DNA of 61,810 nt from Paenibacillus dokdonensis (GCF_004916975.1 NZ_STGQ01000002.1:645299-707108), one strand, 5' to 3'; numbered from the stretch's first letter, positions 8,205 through 16,305 are shown. Program-made: numbers and translations. The notes: a model not told the origin generated them from the sequence alone.

Positions 8205-8966
8205 ATGAACATGGACAACAGTATTTTGGAGCCATCAGAGCGCATAGACGATCTGCTGACCCATCAATTGCATATCATACAGAGCGATGAAGTATTCAGT
8301 TTTTCCATGGATGCCGTTCTGCTGGCACGTTTTGCAGGGATACCGCCAAGAGGTAAAATTCTGGATTTATGTACAGGCAACGGCGTGATTCCTTTGCTTC
8401 TGACAACGCGCACCAACGCAGATATTGAAGGCATTGAAATACAGCCAAGATTGGCTGGGATGGCAAAACGCAGTGTGGGTTTGAACGGATTGGAGGATCG
8501 GATTACGATCCGTGAAGGTGACTTAAGGGATCTTTATAAGGAAACGGGACATGGAGTATATGACGCAATTACGGTAAATCCGCCATATATGCGGCTGAAC
8601 GGAAGTGATATTAAGCTGAATCCGCATCAGGCGATTGCCCGGCATGAGATCAGCTGTACACTGGAGGAAGTTATTCAGGCTTGTTTCAGGCTGGTCAAAC
8701 CAGGTGGAAAAGTAAGTATGGTACACAAGCCGCAGCGGCTTAGTGATATCATGGCATTAATGCGGCAGTACCGGCTTGAACCTAAACGCCTGCGTTTTGT
8801 CCACCCACGCGCCCATCTTGAGGCAAATATGGTACTGATTGAGGCGATGCGCGATGGTAAACCGGAGGTAAGACTCCTTCCGCCGCTGATCGTCTATGAT
8901 GAGCAAAATCAATATTGTCCGGAAATTATGGATATTTACTACGGTTCCAAAGAGGGAGAAGTATGA
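8205..8966 (+). CDS. tRNA1(Val) (adenine-N6)-methyltransferase family protein (YabB)
   Basis: This is a class I SAM-dependent methyltransferase, 253 residues. It has the SAM motif L-D-L-C-T-G-N-G-V-I-P near residue 55 and the catalytic N-P-P-Y motif typical of enzymes methylating exocyclic amines, here followed by M-R-L-N-G-S. The closest characterised relative is TrmN6 acting on A37 of tRNA-Val. The exact target in this organism is inferred. The stop overlaps the rsmI start as ATGA. The GIY-YIG gene yazA, which lies between these two in B. subtilis, is absent. Confidence 0.88.
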   Translation: MNMDNSILEPSERIDDLLTHQLHIIQSDEVFSFSMDAVLLARFAGIPPRGKILDLCTGNGVIPLLLTTRTNADIEGIEIQPRLAGMAKRSVGLNGLEDRITIREGDLRDLYKETGHGVYDAITVNPPYMRLNGSDIKLNPHQAIARHEISCTLEEVIQACFRLVKPGGKVSMVHKPQRLSDIMALMRQYRLEPKRLRFVHPRAHLEANMVLIEAMRDGKPEVRLLPPLIVYDEQNQYCPEIMDIYYGSKEGEV

Positions 8967-9847
8967 GTCTGACACGTCAAAGCAGCTTTCAAGAGCAATC
9001 GAATAATGGTAAAGGTTCACTATACCTTGTGGCTACACCGATCGGCAATTTGGAGGATATGACTTTTCGGGCGATCCGGACGTTGAAGGAATGCGATATT
9101 ATCGCAGCAGAGGATACGCGTCAGACGCGGAAACTGCTGACGCATTTCGAGATCAGTCCGCAGATGCTGTTTAGCTATCATGAACATAACAAGGCGGCAA
9201 GTGGACCGGAGCTGATACGTTATATAATAGAAGGAAAAAATTTGGCAATTGTAAGTGATGCCGGTTTGCCGGCGATTTCAGACCCTGGAGCAGATCTGGT
9301 AAAGCTGGCGATTGAGGAAGGGATAAGCGTTATTCCAATCCCGGGAGCCAATGCTGCGTTGTCATCTTTAATCGCATCAGGACTGCCAACCGACCGATTT
9401 ACCTTTATTGGCTTTCTTCCCAGGGAGCGAAAGGATGTAGAGGGAGTTCTACAGTCATTTCGTGCTTCGCAAGGAACACTGCTGTTTTATGAATCCCCAC
9501 ATCGGGTAATCAAGACCCTAAATGCGATTTTGAACGTCTATGGCAATCGTCATGTAGTACTGGCCAGGGAGCTAACGAAGCGATATGAGGAATTTGTTCG
9601 CGGCAGCGTAGAGGAATGCTTGGAATTTCTTCAGGAGCATCCGCCGCTCGGTGAATATTGTTTGGTAGTGGAAGGGACAAGCTTGCAAGAGGAGCAAGAG
9701 CAGCTAGCAGCTTGGTGGCAGAACCTTACGGTGGAGGAGCATGTGGCTCATTATGAGGCAGAAGGGCATCCGCGCAAGGAGGCCATGAAGAAAACAGCGG
9801 GTGACCGTGGTGTTTCGAAGCGGGATATATATAACACATTAATATAG
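8963..9847 (+). CDS. rsmI: 16S rRNA 2'-O-methyltransferase RsmI
   Basis: RsmI methylates the 2'-OH of C1402 in 16S rRNA. The 294-residue product has the tetrapyrrole-methylase fold with the family signature A-T-P-I-G-N-L-E-D, then A-E-D-T-R-x-T-x-K-L-L, S-D-A-G-x-P-x-I-S-D-P-G and F-x-G-F-L-P. I chose ATG 8963, which overlaps the trmN6 stop by four bases and has GGGAGAAG upstream. The in-frame start at 8915 would add 16 residues inside trmN6. Confidence 0.95.
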   Translation: MSLTRQSSFQEQSNNGKGSLYLVATPIGNLEDMTFRAIRTLKECDIIAAEDTRQTRKLLTHFEISPQMLFSYHEHNKAASGPELIRYIIEGKNLAIVSDAGLPAISDPGADLVKLAIEEGISVIPIPGANAALSSLIASGLPTDRFTFIGFLPRERKDVEGVLQSFRASQGTLLFYESPHRVIKTLNAILNVYGNRHVVLARELTKRYEEFVRGSVEECLEFLQEHPPLGEYCLVVEGTSLQEEQEQLAAWWQNLTVEEHVAHYEAEGHPRKEAMKKTAGDRGVSKRDIYNTLI

Positions 9848-9937
9848 AAGAAAAAATATTATCATGATAATAGGCTTATCCGTGGGGGATTGCTGCTTTA
9901 ACGCTCCCCCGTAGGGGTGAGTATCTGAAAAAAGGGC

Positions 9938-9978
9938 AAAAAAATGTCTCCCAAGGCCGGGTTCATAGCCTAGGAGAC
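9938..9978 (-). terminator. Terminator for abrB (minus strand)
   Basis: GTCTCC (9946-9951) pairs with GGAGAC (9973-9978), with GGC/GCC pairing inside. Read on the minus strand, the hairpin is followed by seven T. It lies about 65 bases past the abrB stop. Confidence 0.8.
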
Positions 9979-10042
9979 ACCAAGGAGATATGAAAAAGGT
10001 TAGAATTAACAAATAGAATAATACTATTATATACTAAAAAAC

Positions 10043-10297
10043 TTAATTTGTCACAGGTGTTGGGATTTCTGAGATACATTCGTGGCAAACAATTTTTCCT
10101 TTGAAGTAAGTCACGTTCTCAGCGTTTCCACAGAAGATGCAGGCTGGCTCATATTTCTTGAGCATGATGCGCTCTCCGTCCACATAAATTTCCAAAGCGT
10201 CTTTTTCCCCGATGCCCAATGTGCGGCGCAATTCAATTGGAATAACGACCCGGCCCAGTTCGTCTACTTTTCTTACAATACCAGTTGATTTCATCAT
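10043..10297 (-). CDS. abrB: Transition-state regulator AbrB with zinc-ribbon-like C-terminus
   Basis: AbrB is a DNA-binding repressor of stationary-phase genes. Residues 3-50 of the 84-residue product are nearly the B. subtilis swapped-hairpin DNA-binding domain (K-S-T-G-I-V-R-K-V-D-E-L-G-R-V-V-I-P). The C-terminal part is different: it carries C53-x-x-C56 and C71-x-x-C74, a likely zinc-binding pair, in place of the B. subtilis AbrB C-terminal domain. The start is the first of two consecutive ATG codons, with GAGAGGAG upstream. A sigma-A promoter and a Spo0A-box-like site lie upstream, and a terminator lies downstream. The C-terminal divergence leaves open whether all AbrB behaviour is conserved. 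Confidence 0.92.
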   Translation of the reverse strand: MMKSTGIVRKVDELGRVVIPIELRRTLGIGEKDALEIYVDGERIMLKKYEPACIFCGNAENVTYFKGKIVCHECISEIPTPVTN

Positions 10298-10340
10298 AAC
10301 TGATCATTGCTCCTCTCGCCATAGTTTTAAAGTGTCATAA

Positions 10341-10348
10341 TTCGACAA
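10341..10348 (-). promoter_or_regulatory. Spo0A box within the abrB leader
   Basis: TTGTCGAA on the minus strand matches the 0A-box core TGTCGAA exactly. It lies about 17-24 bases downstream of the predicted abrB start point, the same arrangement by which Spo0A~P represses abrB in B. subtilis. Confidence 0.65.
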
Positions 10349-10370
10349 CGTTCTCTCTTTTATGATATTA

Positions 10371-10399
10371 ATAATACCAACGATTCCCAAAACAGTCAA
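10371..10399 (-). promoter_or_regulatory. Sigma-A promoter of abrB
   Basis: On the minus strand TTGACT (10394-10399) is followed after 17 bases by TATTAT (10371-10376). The expected start point is near 10364, about 65 bases before the abrB ATG. Confidence 0.75.
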
Positions 10400-10497
10400 C
10401 CTGCAAATTTGTCATCAGAATTAGTACAGATCGTGTAAAAGCTGGGATATCACACATATCAGGATTCTTTTCCCATTATATAACGATGGTAGTATAA

Positions 10498-10559
10498 TGT
10501 CGATTTGGAAATCTATATTTCTACCATAATCGACACTTTTCGACACACATTGTCGAAAA
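10498..10559. promoter_or_regulatory. Cluster of Spo0A-box-like heptamers ahead of the HD-domain gene
   Basis: Four heptamers related to TGTCGAA lie within 62 bases: TGTCGAT (10498-10504), ATCGACA (10529-10535), TTCGACA (10539-10545) and TGTCGAA (10551-10557). The last two form the perfect inverted repeat TTTTCGACA/TGTCGAAAA. They are 50-115 bases upstream of the HD-domain gene start and 200 or more from abrB. Binding by Spo0A is inferred from the motif only. Confidence 0.5.
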
Positions 10560-10611
10560 AAGTTCAAAACTATTTTAATTTTTAATCAATAATAGGAGAG
10601 GAGCATGAGAT

Positions 10612-11892
10612 ATGCATACCTTAAATGAGGAGAAAGTTTTTAAAGACCCGGTACATAATTATATTCATGTGCAGCATTCCACCATCTGGAGACTAATTAA
10701 TACGATGGAATTTCAGCGCTTACGGCGGATCAGACAGCTAGGCACCTCTTATTTAACGTTTCACGGCGCGGAGCATAGCCGCTTCTCCCACTCTCTTGGT
10801 GTATACGAAATTACCCGCCGGATTATTTCACAATTTGAACGGAGCGGATATACGGACTGGCCGAACAGCGAAAAGCTGCTCGCGTTGTGCGCAGCACTTC
10901 TACATGACCTAGGACATGGTCCATTTTCCCATTCAATAGAAGAAGCATTTCACATGGACCATGAAGAATGGACCCGGCGGATTATTTTAGGGGATACCGA
11001 AGTGAATGCGATTCTTACCGAGGTATCAACAGATTTTCCAGCTCAAGTCGCATCGGTTATTGCCAAGGATTATGCCAATCCCATCGTGGTGAATTTAGTA
11101 TCCAGTCCGCTTGACGCTGACCGGATGGATTATTTGCTGAGAGATGCTTACTATACAGGGGTAAACTACGGGACTATCGATATCGACCGGATTCTCCGGA
11201 TGCTGCGGCCTTATCAGGGAAGAATTGTGGTAAAGGAGTCAGGCATGCATGCAGTGGAAGATTACTTGATGTCCCGGTATCAGATGTACTGGCAGGTATA
11301 TTTTCACCCGGTCACACGCAGCTCGGAAATTATTCTGCGGCAGATCTTCCGGCGTGCGAAGGAGCTGTACCAGGATCATTATTCATTTAACTTCATGATA
11401 GAACCCCTTCCGGGACTTTTTGGGGACAGGCTTTCCGTACAGGATTATCTAAAGCTTGATGAAGCGCTAATCCAAACCGCATTTTCACAATGGGCAACAG
11501 AGAAGGATTCTGTGTTGAGTGAGCTTTGCTGCCGTTTTATGCATCGCAGGTTGTATAAATATGTAGAAGTTGAATCTGTAGACCTAGAGATGATTGATGA
11601 GATCCGAAGAGAGTTTAAGCGGGTGGGTCTGAATCCTGAATATGATCTCGAAATTGATTTTCCGACAGATCTTCCGTACGATGTATTTCGTCCCGGTGAT
11701 GAATCCAGCCAGAAGCAGATCCTCCTGCTCGACCGAGAGGAACGACTGCGAGAAATTTCGGAGGTGTCGGATATTGTCCGTTCCATCAGTGGCATTCATC
11801 GCGGCAAATACCATTTATATTATCCGGGATCGAAGCTGAGGGACGTCATTTCTTCCCTACCCGACTCGATATCCCATATTTTTAAGCGATAA
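10612..11892 (+). CDS. HD-domain phosphohydrolase (YwfO/SAMHD1-like)
   Basis: The 426-residue product is an HD-superfamily metal-dependent phosphohydrolase of the group that includes B. subtilis YwfO and SAMHD1-like dNTPases. The metal-binding set is visible as H-S-R-F-x-H-S (about residue 55-61), the H-D pair in L-L-H-D-L-G-H-G-P-F-S-H (near 101), and D-A-D-R-M-D-Y-L further on. The N-terminus K-V-F-x-D-P-V-H is typical. It has a weak GGAGAGGAG region upstream. In B. subtilis metS occupies this place between abrB and tatD. The nucleotide substrate is inferred from family membership. Confidence 0.88.
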   Translation: MHTLNEEKVFKDPVHNYIHVQHSTIWRLINTMEFQRLRRIRQLGTSYLTFHGAEHSRFSHSLGVYEITRRIISQFERSGYTDWPNSEKLLALCAALLHDLGHGPFSHSIEEAFHMDHEEWTRRIILGDTEVNAILTEVSTDFPAQVASVIAKDYANPIVVNLVSSPLDADRMDYLLRDAYYTGVNYGTIDIDRILRMLRPYQGRIVVKESGMHAVEDYLMSRYQMYWQVYFHPVTRSSEIILRQIFRRAKELYQDHYSFNFMIEPLPGLFGDRLSVQDYLKLDEALIQTAFSQWATEKDSVLSELCCRFMHRRLYKYVEVESVDLEMIDEIRREFKRVGLNPEYDLEIDFPTDLPYDVFRPGDESSQKQILLLDREERLREISEVSDIVRSISGIHRGKYHLYYPGSKLRDVISSLPDSISHIFKR

Positions 11893-11949
11893 CGACAAAT
11901 ACCATGAGGATGCAAAGCCATGCTTTGCGACATGAAGGGAGTTACAACG

Positions 11950-12720
11950 ATGAATTTATTCGACACACATACTCATCTCGATGCACTGCAGTTCGACGAA
12001 GATCGCGAAGAGACGATCCAGCGGGCGCTGGACGCCGGCGTCAGCCGAATGATTAACGTGGGCTTTAATCGGGAGACGATCCCGTCTACCATGAAACTTG
12101 CAGAGACGTATGATTTTATATATGCAGCCGTCGGCTGGCATCCCCAGGATGCGATTACCATGAAGGAAGGCGATCTGGAGTGGATTGCATCCTTATGCAG
12201 TCATGAGAAGGTCGTCGCCATTGGCGAGATCGGACTTGATTACTACTGGGACACTTCACCGAAGGAAATTCAGCATCATGTTCTTCGTCAGCAGATTGGT
12301 CTTGCCCGTGAGCTGAAGATGCCGATTGTCATCCATAACCGGGATGCGCATGAGGATATCGTGAGAATTTTGCGTGAAGAGAAGGCCAGTGAAGTCGGGG
12401 GCGTGATGCATTCGTACTCCGGCAGCTGGGAAACGGCCAAATTATGCCTCAATATGGGGTTTCATCTCTCCTTCGGGGGACCCATCACGTTTAAAAATGC
12501 AAGACAGCCCAAAGAGGTGCTTGCCCAGGTTCCGATGGACCGTTTGCTGATTGAAACGGACTCCCCTTTTCTCACACCTCATCCTTTCCGAGGAAAGCGA
12601 AATGAGTCCGCACATGTCCGGTTGGTTGCCGAGGCAGCAGCTCAGATTAAAGGGGTGGATCTGGAAGAAATATCCCAAATCACAACCAAAAATGCACTGG
12701 AACGATTTGGAATTGTATGA
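11950..12720 (+). CDS. TatD family metal-dependent hydrolase (YabD)
   Basis: The product is 256 residues and belongs to the TatD family, metal-dependent deoxyribonucleases of the amidohydrolase superfamily. It begins with the metal-binding D-T-H-T-H-L-D (His7, His9), followed by G-E-I-G-L-D-Y-Y, H-N-R-D and the late E-T-D-S-P-F-L aspartate. I chose ATG 11950, with AAGGGAG upstream; ATG 11920 has no ribosome binding site. The gene matches B. subtilis yabD by position. Confidence 0.93.
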   Translation: MNLFDTHTHLDALQFDEDREETIQRALDAGVSRMINVGFNRETIPSTMKLAETYDFIYAAVGWHPQDAITMKEGDLEWIASLCSHEKVVAIGEIGLDYYWDTSPKEIQHHVLRQQIGLARELKMPIVIHNRDAHEDIVRILREEKASEVGGVMHSYSGSWETAKLCLNMGFHLSFGGPITFKNARQPKEVLAQVPMDRLLIETDSPFLTPHPFRGKRNESAHVRLVAEAAAQIKGVDLEEISQITTKNALERFGIV

Positions 12721-12934
12721 AAACGGGAGAAAAACAGTGGAAAAAACGAGCATGAGCGAAGGATTAAAGATTTTTAACCAATAAAACGATGAATATTACA
12801 ATTTTTTAACCATATATTCAAATAAACGTGGTTGATTCCCGCTTTACAACATGCATCAAAACAGGATATCATCTTGTCAGTAAGCTTGAGCTGTTGTAAG
12901 AGGTTTCCTTTTCGGCAGTTTCCATGAACCAGTC

Positions 12935-13165
12935 TCGCTGAGTCTTTCGTCTTTCGAAAGAACGGGGGAACCGATACATAGAGTGATGATGATTTCGTAA
13001 TCCGGAATAAAGCTCGATATGTATTTGATTTCTTTTCAGGGTCTTTGGGGTGAATTCAATGCAGGCCGCCATGAGCGGACTCGCGTAGATAGGGCGGTTC
13101 TCTTTCGTCCAAACCCGACAGCTAACCCCGTAAGCGTAAATAAAGAGAGGTATTCGTGCATTTAC
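12935..13165 (+). promoter_or_regulatory. Cyclic-di-AMP riboswitch (ydaO-yuaA class)
   Basis: The leader holds the conserved pieces of the ydaO-yuaA aptamer in order: CGGGGGAACC near 12963, GGGGTGAATTC near 13047, TAGGGCGG near 13090, then the block ACCCGACAGCTAACC with CGTAAGCG near 13112-13137, ending in GAGAGG. Class members bind cyclic-di-AMP and commonly control cell-wall hydrolase genes, usually switching expression off when bound. A terminator follows at 13190-13239. The ends are approximate. I could not assign the promoter in the 12721-12934 stretch, which is AT-rich and shows no gene. Confidence 0.9.
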
Positions 13166-13189
13166 TTTTCCGTCATTCTGACATCTAGG

Positions 13190-13239
13190 GAAGCCACGAA
13201 AGAGTCCTCATAAGCTCTTTACCCGGCTTCTTTTGTTTT
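13190..13239 (+). terminator. Expression-platform terminator of the riboswitch
   Basis: GAAGCC (13190-13195) pairs with GGCTTC (13225-13230) and AAAGAG (13199-13204) pairs with CTCTTT (13215-13220), followed by TTTTGTTTT. Its position between the aptamer and yabE fits a cyclic-di-AMP-induced stop. Confidence 0.88.
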
Positions 13240-13291
13240 GAATAAAGGAGAGGGCGTCATCATACTGTTGTATAACAGGAGGTGACAAATC

Positions 13292-13348
13292 ATGAAAAAA
13301 AGACAGGTTCATGGTGCAAGAGCGCATGATCCTTGTGTGTTCTTGTAA
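13292..13348 (+). CDS. 18-codon ORF between riboswitch terminator and yabE
   Basis: ATG 13292 is preceded by AGGAGGTGA at ideal spacing, one of the best ribosome binding sites in the window. The predicted peptide begins M-K-K-R-Q-V-H and ends in C-V-F-L before TAA 13346. It has no recognisable motif. It ends about 78 bases before the yabE start. It could be a short translated leader or a chance ORF behind a strong Shine-Dalgarno sequence. No homology is claimed. Confidence 0.4.
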   Translation: MKKRQVHGARAHDPCVFL

Positions 13349-13425
13349 AAAATTGAGTATAGCCCGCGTCAAAGTCATTCATGCGTAACTCTAAAATGGC
13401 GAGGCTATGAAGGAGGATCGAGAAA

Positions 13426-14583
13426 GTGGGCATTTTCCAACAAGAGGAGACCCATGATTCCAAAATCTCCAGCATGTCTTACGCATTGCGATGGAAGCAT
13501 GAGAATTTGCGCCAGATCTCTACTGCCGCTATCGTTTCAATCGCGATCGCCATCATGATTATGCTGCTCGTGAACACACAAACACGCAAGCAGGTGTACT
13601 TGGTGGTAGACGGTCAGATCAAATCGATACAGACCCATAAATCATTATTACAAGAAATGCTGGAAGAACAATCTGTCAGTCTTAGACCGGAGGATCAGAT
13701 TTCCATGCCGCTGAGCGGGTCGCTTCAGGATGGAGATAAAGTGATAATCGATCGTGCCGTTTCGGTTCAACTGACGGCTGATGGGGCAACAAAGCATTTG
13801 AATACAACCGGTAATACCGTTGGCGAAGTCCTGAAGGAGATGGGTGTGTCGCTGAAGGAAACCGACAAAGTGACTCCGGCTCTGACGGAGCCTGTTACTG
13901 GTCAAACGGATATTCGGATCGTGCGCATTAACAAACAGGTCGTAGACCGTCATGAAAGTCTGCCTTTCCGTGTCATCAAAACCGCCGACCCCAGCCTGAC
14001 AGCAGGTGAGGTACGTGTCGTCCAACAAGGTACGCCAGGTGTAATGGTGCAGCATATCGAGAAGGTATATCATGATGGCAAAATGGTTTCCATGCGTATG
14101 GTGGGCAAAGAAGTACAAACGAAAACACTGGATAAAGTCATTGCTGTAGGCACCAAGAAAAGGCCGGTTGAAGCTGTCGTAAAAACTGCAGCCGTTAAAT
14201 CGACGAGCACAGCCCAAACCAAGAAGGCTGTCAGCAGCAATAACCGTGTAAGCAAAGCCGGTGTTGATTTCTCATATAAAAAATTGATTCATGTCTCCAT
14301 GACGGCCTATTCTGCCGGCGAGCCAGGAATTGGTACCCGTACAGCTACGGGAACGCGTGTAACAGAAGGCCGCACCATTGCCGTGGACCCTAATGTGGTT
14401 CCGCTTGGCTGGTGGGTGTACATCGAAGGCGTAGGCTTCCGTCGTGCTGAAGACACGGGCGGAGCTATCAAAGGCAACAAAATCGATATTTATTATGACT
14501 CCGTGAAGCGTGCCAACAGCTTTGGCCGCAAGTCTGGTCTGAAGGTATATGTGATTGGTCCGGTGAAGCCGGATTTGAATTAA
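13426..14583 (+). CDS. yabE: YabE-type cell-wall protein with G5 and 3D domains
   Basis: The 385-residue product resembles RpfB/YabE cell-wall remodelling proteins. It has a single transmembrane anchor at about residues 32-50, two DUF348 repeats (about 55-150), a G5 domain (about 165-235), a basic Thr/Ser/Ala-rich linker, and a C-terminal 3D domain with the conserved aspartates in A-V-D-P-N-V-V-P-L-G, A-E-D-T-G-G and I-D-I-Y. The start is GTG 13426 with AAGGAGGATCG upstream. It is expected on the outer membrane face, acting on peptidoglycan. The cyclic-di-AMP riboswitch upstream indicates control by wall or osmotic status. A terminator follows. Confidence 0.92.
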   Translation: MGIFQQEETHDSKISSMSYALRWKHENLRQISTAAIVSIAIAIMIMLLVNTQTRKQVYLVVDGQIKSIQTHKSLLQEMLEEQSVSLRPEDQISMPLSGSLQDGDKVIIDRAVSVQLTADGATKHLNTTGNTVGEVLKEMGVSLKETDKVTPALTEPVTGQTDIRIVRINKQVVDRHESLPFRVIKTADPSLTAGEVRVVQQGTPGVMVQHIEKVYHDGKMVSMRMVGKEVQTKTLDKVIAVGTKKRPVEAVVKTAAVKSTSTAQTKKAVSSNNRVSKAGVDFSYKKLIHVSMTAYSAGEPGIGTRTATGTRVTEGRTIAVDPNVVPLGWWVYIEGVGFRRAEDTGGAIKGNKIDIYYDSVKRANSFGRKSGLKVYVIGPVKPDLN

Positions 14584-14641
14584 TTTGGTTTTACAATGCC
14601 ATTCTAATGTTATAGTATTATGATCATGAAAATGTCATGCT

Positions 14642-14670
14642 AAAGAAGAGGAGCACTCCTCTTCTTTTTG
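14642..14670 (+). terminator. Terminator after yabE
   Basis: AAGAAGAGGAG pairs with CTCCTCTTCTT around a very short loop and is followed by TTTTTG. It separates yabE from rnmV. Confidence 0.85.
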
Positions 14671-14738
14671 TTGTTTGGATGTCCGAAAAACGCTTGACAC
14701 ACGGACGGATGAGCTTTTGGGAAAGGAAGAATCGGGTC

Positions 14739-15287
14739 ATGATAAAAGAAGTCATAGTAGTGGAAGGACGGGACGATACCGTAGCCATAAAGCGGGCGGT
14801 GGAAGCCGATACCATAGAAACCGGAGGCTCGGCGATTAATGCCCGGATATTGCAGCGGATTGCTCTGGCCCAGGAACGCCGGGGAGTCATTGTACTGACA
14901 GACCCTGACCATGCAGGTGAGCGGATCCGCAAAATCATTTCAAACAAGGTGCCCGGCTGCAAGCATGCTTTCATTCCGGAAGTGGATGCAACGCGCAAAG
15001 GCGACATCGGGGTGGAGAATGCCTCGCCTGAGGCGATTCGAAAGGCACTCTCCCGCGTACACACATCTTATGAAGGCGCTGAGAGTCAAGTAGATATGGA
15101 GGACCTGATGGCTGCGGGTCTGCTGGTGCATGAAGACGCGTCCCGCAGACGGATGATCATGGGGAACCTCCTTGGTATTGGATATTGCAACGGGAAGCAG
15201 TTTCACAAGAGGCTGGCAATTTTTCAAATCACCCGTGAGGAGTTTGCACAGGCGTTAGCCCACTTGGAACAGGGAGGGAAAGTTTAG
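14739..15287 (+). CDS. rnmV: Ribonuclease M5
   Basis: RNase M5 completes maturation of 5S rRNA. The 182-residue product is a Toprim protein with V-V-E-G-R-D-D at residues 7-13 and the T-D-P-D-H-A-G-E motif that provides the metal-binding aspartates. I chose ATG 14739, preceded by AAAGGAAG. The open frame extends back to 14637, but that part lies inside the yabE terminator. It is followed without a gap by ksgA, the conserved order. Confidence 0.95.
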   Translation: MIKEVIVVEGRDDTVAIKRAVEADTIETGGSAINARILQRIALAQERRGVIVLTDPDHAGERIRKIISNKVPGCKHAFIPEVDATRKGDIGVENASPEAIRKALSRVHTSYEGAESQVDMEDLMAAGLLVHEDASRRRMIMGNLLGIGYCNGKQFHKRLAIFQITREEFAQALAHLEQGGKV

Positions 15288-15289
15288 TG

Positions 15290-16177
15290 ATGAACGGTAT
15301 GGATGGAATCGCCTCACCGAGGCGAACGAAGGAGATTATTCAGCGACATGGTTTTTCATTCAAGAAAAGCCTGGGACAAAACTTTCTGATTGACCAGAAT
15401 ATACTAAATAACATCGTGGAGGCTGCAGGCCTTGATTCCACCAAGGGAGCTTTGGAAATCGGCCCTGGTATCGGCGCATTGACAGAAAAACTGGCTCAGC
15501 AAGCCGCCACTGTGACGGCCGTAGAGATTGACCAGCGGCTTATACCGATACTTCAGGAGGTGCTGGAGCCGTATCCGCATGTTCGGATTCATCATGGTGA
15601 TGTGCTGAAGGCCGATTTGGCGGCATTGTTCGAGCAGGATTTCGCCAATGTATCCAAGGTCAGTGTTGTGGCCAATCTGCCATACTATGTGACAACACCT
15701 ATTCTGATGAAGCTGCTGGAAGAGAAGCTGCCGCTTGAGAATATCGTCGTGATGATTCAGAAAGAGGTTGCGGAACGCATGGCTGCTTCCCCAGGAACGA
15801 AGGACTATGGCAGCCTGAGCATCGCCGTGCAGTACTACAGCATTCCTGAGTTGGTATGTATCGTGCCGAAGACCGTATTTATACCTCAGCCAAACGTGGA
15901 ATCCGCTGTCATTCGATTGACGGTGCGTGAGCAGCCACCAGTTGATGTCGATGATGAAACGTTCTTTTTCCAGGTGGTACATGCATCGTTCGCTCAGCGG
16001 CGCAAGACGATCTCAAATAATCTCAAGTCGCGCTTCTTCCCGAAAGACGGCAGGGAGCGTGTGGATGCTTTGCTTATGGAAGCGGGAATCCAGCCCTCCA
16101 GGCGCGGTGAGACACTCAGCCTGCAGGAGTATGCAACGCTGAGCAATGTGCTGCTGCGTGCGGGAATTCATGACTGA
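15290..16177 (+). CDS. ksgA: 16S rRNA dimethyladenosine transferase (KsgA/RsmA)
   Basis: KsgA dimethylates two adjacent adenosines near the 3' end of 16S rRNA. The 295-residue product shows S-L-G-Q-N-F-L-I-D, the SAM motif E-I-G-P-G-I-G-A-L-T and the catalytic N-L-P-Y-Y-V-T-T-P-I. ATG 15290 follows AGGGAGGGAA; a GTG at 15287, overlapping the rnmV stop, is an equal alternative. Coupling with rnmV groups two rRNA-maturation steps. Confidence 0.96.
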   Translation: MNGMDGIASPRRTKEIIQRHGFSFKKSLGQNFLIDQNILNNIVEAAGLDSTKGALEIGPGIGALTEKLAQQAATVTAVEIDQRLIPILQEVLEPYPHVRIHHGDVLKADLAALFEQDFANVSKVSVVANLPYYVTTPILMKLLEEKLPLENIVVMIQKEVAERMAASPGTKDYGSLSIAVQYYSIPELVCIVPKTVFIPQPNVESAVIRLTVREQPPVDVDDETFFFQVVHASFAQRRKTISNNLKSRFFPKDGRERVDALLMEAGIQPSRRGETLSLQEYATLSNVLLRAGIHD

Positions 16178-16305
16178 GTGATTTGAACTGGCGGCTATCA
16201 GCCCGGGCTCTATAAAATAGTGCAGCAGTCTCCCAAGCTTATTTGGCAAAAGGGATGAACCATTAGGGGGATTTGCCCATACCATGGGGTAGGGGTGATG
16301 TTGTG

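Noticed and set aside
14590..14618. Promoter-like TTTACA-17-TAGTAT ahead of rnmV
   Set aside because: Transcription from it would run straight into the strong yabE terminator at 14642-14670, so a role for rnmV is doubtful.
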